This document shows, piece after piece, positions 1 through 8,435 of a stretch of 64,000 nucleotides of DNA. The notes below the pieces were generated by a model. That model had not been told where the DNA came from, searched no databases, and was given only the letters and a program-made list of their open reading frames with translations. Position 1 is the first letter of the stretch, and every line of letters starts with the position of its first letter. This stretch comes from SAR324 cluster bacterium (lineage in GTDB: Bacteria; SAR324; NAC60-12): assembly GCA_015232315.1 (NCBI GenBank), contig JADFZZ010000014.1, positions 39,101 to 103,100 on the forward strand, written 5' to 3'. Made by a program: the position numbers and the translations under genes.

Positions 1-2
1 GA

Positions 3-452
3 TACACCTATAAAAAACTGATGGGTGCTGTAAGAAATGATGGCTCCAGCAATTTTGTCCCCTTCAGGCAGGCAGGAAATCATGTGAGTATTCAGGGCGG
101 ACTCAATTTTATCGCAAACGTTTCAAATACATCCATAACTGGTTTTTCCCTTGCTGAACGTGTACCCTCCATCGCGGATGCTGTAAAATTCACTTACACT
201 ATTGTTACGGATGGTTCAGCCCAGTCACATATTTATATTTATATTCTGGCCACAGATTCGGCTACTGATTATCTGGGTTCAATAGGACCATCTATTGCGG
301 GAACTTCATCAGCCTCTTTACGTGTTAGTGGGACAGCTACCATGGCCCTGGATAAAACCAATGGGAGTCATCCTTACGCCTATTACAAAACAGATGCTAC
401 GACCACTAAATGTTATATTGGAGTGTCCGGATATTCTTTGACATTGTTTTAA
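3..452 (+). CDS. Phage tail fibre-like protein, 3' end only
   Basis: The reading frame is open from the left edge and runs through a Met at position 21 to a TAA at 450-452. The piece begins Y-T-Y-K-K-L-M-G-A-V-R-N-D and is rich in Ser, Thr, Gly and Asn with alternating beta-strand patterns. The K-L-M-G-A-V-R-N-D type motif followed by F-x-P-F recurs in phage tail fibre or collar-like proteins, as I remember that group. No catalytic motif is visible. The gene is probably truncated by the window edge rather than starting at 21, because the codons before 21 continue the same motif and there is no ribosome-binding site. Family assignment is tentative. Confidence 0.5.
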   Translation, partial: YTYKKLMGAVRNDGSSNFVPFRQAGNHVSIQGGLNFIANVSNTSITGFSLAERVPSIADAVKFTYTIVTDGSAQSHIYIYILATDSATDYLGSIGPSIAGTSSASLRVSGTATMALDKTNGSHPYAYYKTDATTTKCYIGVSGYSLTLF

Positions 453-480
453 ACGAATACTGTCGAAAAAATTATCACGT

Positions 481-534
481 CGGGGCAGACCTGTGTGTCT
501 GCCCGGAATCAGGGCGAACACACAGGTTCGTCCC
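481..534. repeat. Double palindrome between convergent genes
   Basis: Two adjacent hairpins: 483-490 pairs perfectly with 497-504 (GGGCAGAC/GTCTGCCC, 6-nt loop), and 512-519 pairs with 526-534 with one bulged base. The loops are also complementary: ACCTGTGTGT in the first palindrome matches ACACACAGGT in the second. It lies between the convergent ends of the tail-like gene and the kinase gene, so it could act as a bidirectional terminator. There is no clear T-run. It may instead be one copy of a dispersed repeat. Confidence 0.55.
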
Positions 535-560
535 TACAATTTCTTTGTCCATTCCTCGCC

Positions 561-3500
561 TTAAACCAGTCGTGCCACAATGAAAGTTGTGTCGTCATCC
601 CAAGCTTGATCTGAATAATGCTGACAGGCTGTTTTCAGAACACGGTCTTTGATTTCTGTGGCAGAGCAACCCATGGTGTTTTTGAGGACATTTTTCAAGC
701 GACGGATGCCGAACATCTCACCCTGTGAATTATAGTTTTCCAGAAGTCCATCTGTATAAAACAACAGCACATCCCCTTTTCGTAAATTTCTAACCTGACT
801 GGTGTAACGATTTTGTGCCTTATAGCCTAACGGTACGGAACGGCTATTCAAAGAATGAATTCCCTCTTTGGCCGTAGCAACCGTATTTTTTACAGTGTTG
901 TCATGCCATATCAACGGAGGATTGTGTCCAGCAGAGGTATAGGTGAGCTGATACTTCCTTAAATCCAGAGACGCATAAAAAAAAGTCATGGCATATTGAC
1001 CTTTTGTGGTGGAATATAACACTTCATTCAGCCACGCCAATGCATTTTCCTGACGCAGAAAAAGGTCATTCTCCACCTGATCATCCATGCAGACATCCAG
1101 TGTTTTATAAAAACTGCCGGCCATGGCAGTGATGAGTGCCGAAGGAACTCCATGTCCAGTCACATCGCCAATCAGAATATCCAGCACTCCATGAGCTTCA
1201 TAGTAACGGTAGCCATACCAATCGCCTCCGCTTTCTGACGCGGATTGATAAAAACTCGCCAGTTCCAGCCCTTCAACTTGCGGATCTGATGCGGGAATCA
1301 GTAACTCCTGCACACTGCGGGCAGTTTCCAGTTCATGCTTCAGACGTTCGGTGGTTTTCAGGTTTTCATAAAGTCGGGCATTGACGATTGAAATAGCGGC
1401 CTGAGAAGCCAGTGCTTTCAAAATAACCAGACGTTCCCTGGTGAAGGCTTCTTCCGCCAGATTGTTTTCCATATACACCATGCCAATGATCTGGTTCTGA
1501 TTCTGGATGGGGGTACAAAGCAGAGATTTAGGCTGATATTGCAGGATGTAGGGATCATTATAAAAATCAGGGGAATTGACAGCATTGCCGAGAACCAGAT
1601 TTTCACGAGTACGCATCACATAATGAATCAGACTGAGAGGCAGTAACGTCGTTCCTTCTGCTGACATTGACTCAAGAGGTTGGGGAGTCTGAGACGTTTG
1701 ATGTTCCTGTTCTGAGTGCCATTGGCCCACGATTTTCCATGTTTCATTTTCCAATAAAATCAGCACGCCTGACTGGGCCCCCGCGTTTTTCAACATGAGG
1801 TTCATCAGTTTGTTGAGAAGGTTTTCCAGCACAATTTCACTGGAAATGGTCTGAGATGCCTGCAAAACCGCGGCAAGATCAATTTGCTGGGAAAAGGTGC
1901 GTGAGGTCTGGTTATGAGCGGTTGTCTGATGCTCGTCAACGCTTCCAGTCCGCAAAACATCCTCCGATAATTTAAGATGTCGCTGATTCAACCTGTGAAC
2001 CAGAGCATGAGCTCCCCAGCGATTATAAGCATAGTGAGCCGCGCGAAAATGTGCGTCTGCTGAAAGATTCTGCTGGAACCCTTCAAAAAAACTTCCAGCA
2101 AGTTCATGCGCAAGCGCTTCATCCTGTGGAAACGCATGCTGTCGTGCCAAATCAATGGCCTGCTGATACAACCCCATGGCCTTGGTGCTGTTTCCGGAAA
2201 CGCGCTGATATTCAGCTTCCATCAAATACAGTTTGTGGGCATAATTATGGACGGAACTGTTTGCCCAGCGACGCATTTGCCGGATATCTTTTTTTGCTTT
2301 CCTGAGCAACGAACTGACTGAAACATCCGTGGTTCCCGCAAGTTTTATCCAGGCCAGTGTCCGGAAAAACAGAAACACTGGAATCATCGGAGAACTGATG
2401 GCAGAATCCCGATATGGCTGAGCCGCGTCAGCATATTCAACGGCCAATTCAATCCTGCCGTGATAATAGCATGAAATCATTTTGCACAAATATATGTTGA
2501 ATAAAAAGGAAGCATCCTGTTTTTCCAGAAAATGAGGCAACCAGTGTTCTTCATTAAAAAGCCTTCTGGGTGCCATGACAGTATGATCTGCTACATCTTG
2601 CAGATCAGCCATCAATTGGGCAAAAAATGACAAATACACACTAAACAGCTCCCGATCCAGGTGCTTCAGAATTTTACTATATTTTTCTATCTCAGTTTGT
2701 ACCAGATCCAACGGCTTCCCGGAAAAAAACGAGATAATGCAATAGTTATTGACCGCATACCCAGCATATTCCAGATCGCCAGATTTGAGACCTTTCTGAT
2801 AATCTTCAAGAAGGAGCGGAACCAATTGCTGAAGAGGTCTCGTCCAGTGATGGATGTAAAAGTGGATGACATTCAACACCCGACATTCCTGATCTGACAC
2901 ACCCAGTTTTTCCAACAGATCCAGTCCCAACCGGGCAAATTCATGGCCACGCTCAATCTGTCCCAAACCACCACACAGGACCACCCCGTAACTGACAAAC
3001 GCAAAGGGAGACCATTGGGTGTTGCCATAAGTCACGGATAATTTCAGTTGAGCAAACATCATGACCGGAATCATTTCCGGTTTATAAAACAATACCATCG
3101 GTGCAATGTTGACAAGAATTTTGATGGCGTTGAATTTGTTGACCTCTGTCATGAGGGGAAGGGTCATGAGTTCTTCAGGAGTTTTACGGTTCAACAGCAG
3201 CCATGTGTTCATTAAACCTGTCAGCAGATGCCATTTTCCCGGATGACGAGGAATGGACACACCCAACTTTTGTAAAATATCAATCGCCAGATCCAGGGCC
3301 TCATGGCCTTTGTTCCGGGGGAGCATGAGCAGGATCTGGGAATTACAGGCATCCAGTTGGTCTTCAAAAGTTCGGGCCTTTTGCTGAATCAGATTCACCA
3401 GTCGCTGGGCTTCGCTCAGATCACCAGACAGATAAGCGGCTTGAGTGTTGTCATTGTGCAGCGCCAAACACAGCGCATAGTGATTTTCCCAGGGAGATGC

Positions 3501-5840
3501 CCCGAGCCAGGCGATGCTGGCCTGAAAATAGCGCATGGCCGGTTCGAACGCGACAGCCTTCATCGCCCGACGGGCGGCCCTGCTGTTCAATTCTGCCATT
3601 TGCGGATTTTCAGTGCCACTGGTTTCTGACAAGCCGAGATTGAGATGATTCACCGCGTCAAACAAAAATTCCTCATGTTCGTCACGCTCCATCATTTTCA
3701 GTAGATATTCTCCGATTTTCCGGTGCAATTGGAATTTCAGGGACGGCTCAATATTTTCATAAACAGCCTGACGGACTCGATCATGCGCAAAACGATACAA
3801 TGTATTGGCCGAGCCAGATTGAAATCCCTCGGCATTCCGCAGTTCATGCTCACTGACAGGCAGAATGAATTCGTCCCACAGGGCATCCCACAGATTGGCG
3901 GAAATCTCCACCCAATCGTTTTCGGATAATGCGGACAAAGTCCGGGTATCAAACCGGTTTCCCAGACAGGCGGCCCATTCCAGCAGTTTCAGGGTGGGTG
4001 GGGTGAGTCGCCGCAGTTGATCAGACATCAAGTGAACCACATTATCGGTGATATTTTGGGATTCAATGCGTCGGAGATCCCATTCCCATTGTCTGGAATA
4101 TCCTGAAAACTGAATCAGCTTTTCCTTATGCAAGGTCTGAAAAAATTGCCGTACAAAAAATGGATTCCCCTGCGTTTTCTGGCAGATCAACTGTGCCAGA
4201 GAATAGAGCTGATCCTCAGGGTTGTGAAGCGTATCACGAAGCAATGCCTGAATATGTTCCACTCGCAAAGGTCTCAAGGGGATATGATGGGTCGAGACAC
4301 CAGCCTGTTCCAGTTCCAGCAATGTCAGAAAAGAGGGATGTCCCTCTGCCATTTCATTGTCCCGATAGGCGGTGATAAACAGAAACCGGTTCAGATCTGG
4401 AGCGGTCATGATGAATTTCAATAATTTCAGGGTTGCCCAATCCGCCCATTGCAGATCATCCAGATACAGCACCAGAAATTTATTATTCCGGGTAAAAACC
4501 CGCAGAAATTTCAGAAAAGTTTGATTGAACCGATTTTGGGCACTGGTTCCGGACAGTTCATAGGATTGGGCCTGTTCACCCGTGATGAGGGACCATTCCG
4601 GAATCAGGTCGCCCAGCACAGACAGGTTTTCTTCCAATTCCTCCGTCAGGCATTTTTTCCAGAAATCCAGAGTTTCTGCAGATTCAGTGAGCAGATGCCT
4701 TACCAGTTGCCGAACCGCTTGTAGTATTGAAAAATAGGGAATGTTGGCCTGAAATTGTTCAAATTTGCCGGAAATAAAATAGCCCTGGTTCTGATTCACC
4801 AACGGAATGAGTTCCCTGATGATTGCGGTTTTTCCAACGCCAGAGTGGCCTTTAACCTGAACCAGCACCGTGTTCCCTGTCAGGGCCTGCTCAAAGGCAT
4901 TCCGCAATTGTTCCAATTCTTCTAACCGTCCATACAAATTGGCGGGAATCTGGAATTTTCCGGATACATCCTGCAGACCAAGTGTGAATAGTGGAATCGT
5001 GTGTTGCTGATTCCAAAAATTCCGACACTGCTCCAGATCGGCTTGAATACCAAATGCGCTCTGATAACGGGAGTCGGGAGTTTTTGCCATCATTCGAGCA
5101 ATGATCTCACACAGCATTTGCGGGAGTTCCGGTCGGAGTTGAGCCAGGGGAGTCGGAGTTCTGGCAATGTGGCAATGAACAAGTTCCATCGTATCCGTTA
5201 CCGGAAAGGGCAGGGCCCCTGACAAAAGTTCATAAAAGCTGATGCCCAGAGAATAGAAATCGACTCGCCAGTCAACCATTCGATTCATACGTCCGGTCTG
5301 TTCTGGTGCGATATAGGCCAGGGTGCCTTCAAACTGTTCTACTCGCAACGACTCAACTTCGCTGGCAATCTGGTCTGCAATGCCAAAATCAATAATAGCC
5401 ACAACACCGGTTTGTGGATTGAAAATGAGATTGGAAGGTTTGATATCCTTGTGAATAATCTGTTGCTGATGAATATTGCCCAGAGCCTGCACCAGCCGAA
5501 TCGCTATTTCCCAAAAGGTTTCCAGCGGCATGGGTCGTTTTGCGGAAGTATACAGGTTATGCAGGGAGTCCCCGCCGATATCGTGCAGAATCAAAACCGG
5601 TCGGTCATCGCTCTCAATCAGGTCCAAGGCCCGGGTGAGACCATCCATAGACCATGAACGGGTCAATTCATATTCATGCCTCAAGGTTTGCGTCTCCTCA
5701 GGTGCTGGATACGCTTTGGCCAACGTTTTCAAAATAACCGATTCCCGGGTTTTCAACGATTTTCCCCGAAACACCAGTGTTCGATCACTCTGATGAATCA
5801 GCGTCAATTCATGATATCCGGCAATATTCATGATTGCCAT
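561..5840 (-). CDS. Giant Ser/Thr kinase-AAA ATPase-GAF-SpoIIE phosphatase fusion
   Basis: A 1759-aa cytoplasmic signalling protein with no membrane segments. Residues about 1-275 are a Hanks-type kinase: K38 as the beta-3 Lys, HKDIKPSN with catalytic D132, DFG at 151-153 and an APE at 178-180; the Gly-rich loop is degenerate, as is usual in this class. An AAA/STAND-type ATPase follows, with Walker A G331-T338 and a Walker B-like LYLDDLQWAD near 460. Residues about 750-1300 look like helical TPR-type repeats, then a GAF domain (about 1340-1500). The C-terminus is a SpoIIE/PP2C phosphatase with GDVTGHG, FYTDGL and DDDTT motifs. Related cyanobacterial fusions usually end in a histidine kinase; this one ends in a phosphatase, so kinase and phosphatase are on one chain. 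Likely partners are STAS proteins such as those at 11.8 and 17.5 kb (inference). The start has GGAG about 10 nt upstream; a second ATG lies three codons on. Confidence 0.9.
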   Translation of the reverse strand: MAIMNIAGYHELTLIHQSDRTLVFRGKSLKTRESVILKTLAKAYPAPEETQTLRHEYELTRSWSMDGLTRALDLIESDDRPVLILHDIGGDSLHNLYTSAKRPMPLETFWEIAIRLVQALGNIHQQQIIHKDIKPSNLIFNPQTGVVAIIDFGIADQIASEVESLRVEQFEGTLAYIAPEQTGRMNRMVDWRVDFYSLGISFYELLSGALPFPVTDTMELVHCHIARTPTPLAQLRPELPQMLCEIIARMMAKTPDSRYQSAFGIQADLEQCRNFWNQQHTIPLFTLGLQDVSGKFQIPANLYGRLEELEQLRNAFEQALTGNTVLVQVKGHSGVGKTAIIRELIPLVNQNQGYFISGKFEQFQANIPYFSILQAVRQLVRHLLTESAETLDFWKKCLTEELEENLSVLGDLIPEWSLITGEQAQSYELSGTSAQNRFNQTFLKFLRVFTRNNKFLVLYLDDLQWADWATLKLLKFIMTAPDLNRFLFITAYRDNEMAEGHPSFLTLLELEQAGVSTHHIPLRPLRVEHIQALLRDTLHNPEDQLYSLAQLICQKTQGNPFFVRQFFQTLHKEKLIQFSGYSRQWEWDLRRIESQNITDNVVHLMSDQLRRLTPPTLKLLEWAACLGNRFDTRTLSALSENDWVEISANLWDALWDEFILPVSEHELRNAEGFQSGSANTLYRFAHDRVRQAVYENIEPSLKFQLHRKIGEYLLKMMERDEHEEFLFDAVNHLNLGLSETSGTENPQMAELNSRAARRAMKAVAFEPAMRYFQASIAWLGASPWENHYALCLALHNDNTQAAYLSGDLSEAQRLVNLIQQKARTFEDQLDACNSQILLMLPRNKGHEALDLAIDILQKLGVSIPRHPGKWHLLTGLMNTWLLLNRKTPEELMTLPLMTEVNKFNAIKILVNIAPMVLFYKPEMIPVMMFAQLKLSVTYGNTQWSPFAFVSYGVVLCGGLGQIERGHEFARLGLDLLEKLGVSDQECRVLNVIHFYIHHWTRPLQQLVPLLLEDYQKGLKSGDLEYAGYAVNNYCIISFFSGKPLDLVQTEIEKYSKILKHLDRELFSVYLSFFAQLMADLQDVADHTVMAPRRLFNEEHWLPHFLEKQDASFLFNIYLCKMISCYYHGRIELAVEYADAAQPYRDSAISSPMIPVFLFFRTLAWIKLAGTTDVSVSSLLRKAKKDIRQMRRWANSSVHNYAHKLYLMEAEYQRVSGNSTKAMGLYQQAIDLARQHAFPQDEALAHELAGSFFEGFQQNLSADAHFRAAHYAYNRWGAHALVHRLNQRHLKLSEDVLRTGSVDEHQTTAHNQTSRTFSQQIDLAAVLQASQTISSEIVLENLLNKLMNLMLKNAGAQSGVLILLENETWKIVGQWHSEQEHQTSQTPQPLESMSAEGTTLLPLSLIHYVMRTRENLVLGNAVNSPDFYNDPYILQYQPKSLLCTPIQNQNQIIGMVYMENNLAEEAFTRERLVILKALASQAAISIVNARLYENLKTTERLKHELETARSVQELLIPASDPQVEGLELASFYQSASESGGDWYGYRYYEAHGVLDILIGDVTGHGVPSALITAMAGSFYKTLDVCMDDQVENDLFLRQENALAWLNEVLYSTTKGQYAMTFFYASLDLRKYQLTYTSAGHNPPLIWHDNTVKNTVATAKEGIHSLNSRSVPLGYKAQNRYTSQVRNLRKGDVLLFYTDGLLENYNSQGEMFGIRRLKNVLKNTMGCSATEIKDRVLKTACQHYSDQAWDDDTTFIVARLV

Positions 5841-5870
5841 TGAAGGAACTCCACAGTTTTCATTATTTGA

Positions 5871-5912
5871 CTGTCAAAGACTCCTAAGAAATTTTGAGAT
5901 GTCTCTTGACAG
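5871..5912. promoter_or_regulatory. Candidate divergent control region with TTGACA boxes
   Basis: The 297-bp gap between the divergent kinase and oxidase-like genes carries an inverted pair, CTGTCAA at 5871-5877 and TTGACAG at 5906-5912, and another TTGACA just downstream near 5946. These resemble -35 elements, but I cannot place a convincing -10 for each. Nothing else is recognisable in this gap. Confidence 0.25.
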
Positions 5913-6137
5913 AAAACAGACTTGATCAGATTCTGATTGGCATTTGACATGGTTGCCCTATGAATTTCAAGGCTTTGATCACAATCAGTTTTATGCATTC
6001 CAGAAAACAGCCAAACAGATTGGCTTTGATTCTATGAAAACAAGGCAATTATCATAATATGTTCATGAGATCGCATTATACAGAAGGGCGGGATTTTGAG
6101 ATAAACCCGTAAATCATCATTATTCAGGAAAAACAAC

Positions 6138-7904
6138 TTGAAATCGTTGATGAGAATTTGTCATTCTGGGGTTAAGGTTCCTTCATTTTTCCGGGTGAAA
6201 TCCATGTTGTCTGTCTCGCAAAAAACATTATCTGTCGCTTCCTGGCTATGGCGAAAAACACTTTCGGAAGATCACAAACAGATCGCAATGCTTTATGTCG
6301 CCCTGTCTGTGCTGCTTTCAGAGTTCTGGGGACTGCATGCCTTGTTCTGGAGCATGGGCAAATTACTCATTTCCCAGTCAACCGTCAAATTACCACCAAT
6401 GCTGAGTGATGGATTGATTCTCTGGCACCTCGCCTATCCGTTGATGGTTGCGGTGTTATCCTATCTGATTCCTTTAATGATCGGTGCACGGAAAATGGCG
6501 TTCCCCCGATTGCTGGGATTGGGGTTCTGGTGTTTTGTATGGGGATCGTTCGCATTGATTTTCCAGGTATTGTTCGAGGAAAACACTCATTCTTCCAGAT
6601 ATTTAGCCATTGTATTGCTCTCAATGTCCAGTGGTTGCAACGCCATCAGTTATCTGGTCACCATCAAAAACATGCGAACGTCAGGAATGACAATGTCACG
6701 CCTACCATTGCTGATTTGGGCCGGTGCGGGAATGGCCTGTGTCTGGTGTCTCAAATGGCCGCTGGAAACCATGTTTGCGGTGTTGCAGGCTCTGGCAAAC
6801 CAAATGGGGGAATTTGCGATCATTGATAATCCGATATGGCGCATGTTCATGCATGATTACAGAATGTGGAATTTTCATCCGGAAGTGATGGTCCTTGTGT
6901 TGCCGTCTTTCGGGATTATTTTTTCAATTTTCTCCACCTTCAGCAAAAAGCGGACACTGGTATACACCGGACAAATTTTCCTGTTTGGCATGATCATCCT
7001 ACTACTGATTATTGGATGGTGGCGTATCATTCTGCCCATTCCTGAAAATTTTAACGCGGTTTTTCTTGCAACCGTCCTGGTTTCTTTCATGGGCATTCAA
7101 AGTCTGCTGGGAATTTTTTCCTTGTCGATCAATAAGAACATGCTGAATCCCGCCATGATTCTGTCCCTGAATGCTGTCACAGTGCCCTTGATATGTATCC
7201 TGATTGAAGCGGGTGACGCCATGTTCAAGATCGCCTATACGGATATCATACTGATTCTTGCTCCAGTTCATGTGCAACTGATCCTGATCAGCATGATTTT
7301 AACATCCGGCATTGCCGCCATTTATTTCTGGTTTCCCAAGGCAACTGGTCGGCATGTGTATCCGCACTGGTCAATTCTTCATGTGATATTGCATCTTGCC
7401 GGTGTTTACCTGTCTTGCATGCCAGTGATTCAAAGTTCAGAAGGAATTCATGTGTTCACTGAATGGGTTGCCATGTTTTCACATGAAACGCTTGTGTGGG
7501 TGACCATGGGGCTTTTCTGTTGGTGCACAGGCTATGGGGTGGGAATCTTTAACTGGTTTCATAGTTATCATCATGGAGCAGTAGCCTCTCATGATCCCTG
7601 GAATGGACGGACGCTTGAATGGAGTGTGCCCTCGCCGGTGCCCCCCTATAATTTTGCGGTGTCACCCAAAGTGCATACCATGGACGCGTTTTTATATGAA
7701 AAATATGTGCATCCCGATGTTGTCGCGCATCCAGAAATGATTGAGGTTCACGGAGCCCTTCCGGGTAGTTCCATCTGGCCTTTTCTGATCAGCGTTGGTG
7801 GAGTGATCGCATTGATCAGCCTGCTGTCATGGTTCTGGATGGTCATCCCCGGACTCATTTTTATGTTTGCCGGCGTTCTGGGCTGGGCCTTTCATCCTGA
7901 ATAA
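6138..7904 (+). CDS. Degenerate haem-copper oxidase subunit I homologue
   Basis: A roughly 588-aa polytopic membrane protein clearly homologous to cytochrome c oxidase subunit I. It has DHK near residue 45, IPLMIGARKMAFPR (111-124), HPEV (247-250), YFWFPKATGR (396-405) and the classic C-terminal NGRTLEWSVPSPVPPYNF block. Aligned on those anchors, most functional residues are gone. The helix II haem a His is Ser90. The D-channel Asp of the GARD motif is Lys119. The cross-linked Tyr after HPEV is Met251. The Cu-B His pair is Arg296-Ile297. The K-channel Lys is Gln321. The helix X His-x-His is His378-Val-Gln380. Only His247, Glu249 and His378 remain. It therefore should not bind low-spin haem or a normal Cu-B. 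Start is TTG with AGGA upstream; an internal ATG at 6150 or 6204 is possible. It is followed 4 nt later by the subunit III-like gene. Confidence 0.85.
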   Translation: MKSLMRICHSGVKVPSFFRVKSMLSVSQKTLSVASWLWRKTLSEDHKQIAMLYVALSVLLSEFWGLHALFWSMGKLLISQSTVKLPPMLSDGLILWHLAYPLMVAVLSYLIPLMIGARKMAFPRLLGLGFWCFVWGSFALIFQVLFEENTHSSRYLAIVLLSMSSGCNAISYLVTIKNMRTSGMTMSRLPLLIWAGAGMACVWCLKWPLETMFAVLQALANQMGEFAIIDNPIWRMFMHDYRMWNFHPEVMVLVLPSFGIIFSIFSTFSKKRTLVYTGQIFLFGMIILLLIIGWWRIILPIPENFNAVFLATVLVSFMGIQSLLGIFSLSINKNMLNPAMILSLNAVTVPLICILIEAGDAMFKIAYTDIILILAPVHVQLILISMILTSGIAAIYFWFPKATGRHVYPHWSILHVILHLAGVYLSCMPVIQSSEGIHVFTEWVAMFSHETLVWVTMGLFCWCTGYGVGIFNWFHSYHHGAVASHDPWNGRTLEWSVPSPVPPYNFAVSPKVHTMDAFLYEKYVHPDVVAHPEMIEVHGALPGSSIWPFLISVGGVIALISLLSWFWMVIPGLIFMFAGVLGWAFHPE

Positions 7905-7908
7905 TGCT

Positions 7909-8421
7909 ATGGGAAATCTTCGACTGGGTATTGGCATTTTTATCTTCAGTATTTGCTGGGCCTTTGCGGTTCTCGCCAGACTGGCGGCTTCATTTGATAC
8001 CCCGCAACTCAATCCCTGGAGTGTGCTTCCAGAAACATTTTTATCTGGTGGCGTTCTGTTGGCATTATGCTGTGTGATTCTGACGCTTTCATCCAGAGCG
8101 CTGAATCGGGGACAACGTTGGTATTTCAGATTCTGGTTTTTGCTATTCCTGGGTTTGAGTGTGGGATATATGTTGCTGAAAAACTATGAATTTATCCAGA
8201 TGTACCCACGTATGACTTCCTTCAGGCTGGTTTCAGCCCTGCCGTTGCTCATGAGCATGTTTCACACGTTGCATGTTCTGGCAGGATTTATCTGGGGAAT
8301 CGGTATTGGTGCCGTTTCCTGGCTTGATACCAACTGGAGAAACATGGAAACCCTGCGAGGATGTATTTTATATTGGTATGGAATGTTGGTTTTATGGATT
8401 GAACTCGCACTATTTCTTTAA
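7909..8421 (+). CDS. Cytochrome oxidase subunit III-like membrane protein
   Basis: A 170-aa protein with about five membrane helices. The C-terminal half follows the subunit III pattern: an aromatic-rich RGQRWYFRFW segment, then FHTLHVLAGFIWG in place of the usual TGFHGLHV, then a final LYWYGMLVLWIELALF helix matching the family's YWHFVDVVW. Its length suits the short five-helix form of subunit III. The ATG at 7909 is chosen because it sits just after the subunit I-like stop; an earlier in-frame ATG would overlap that gene. Subunit III binds no redox cofactor. No subunit II (Cu-A) gene is nearby, so this is not an ordinary oxidase operon. Confidence 0.75.
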   Translation: MGNLRLGIGIFIFSICWAFAVLARLAASFDTPQLNPWSVLPETFLSGGVLLALCCVILTLSSRALNRGQRWYFRFWFLLFLGLSVGYMLLKNYEFIQMYPRMTSFRLVSALPLLMSMFHTLHVLAGFIWGIGIGAVSWLDTNWRNMETLRGCILYWYGMLVLWIELALFL

Positions 8422-8435
8422 CCACCGGGACCTTT

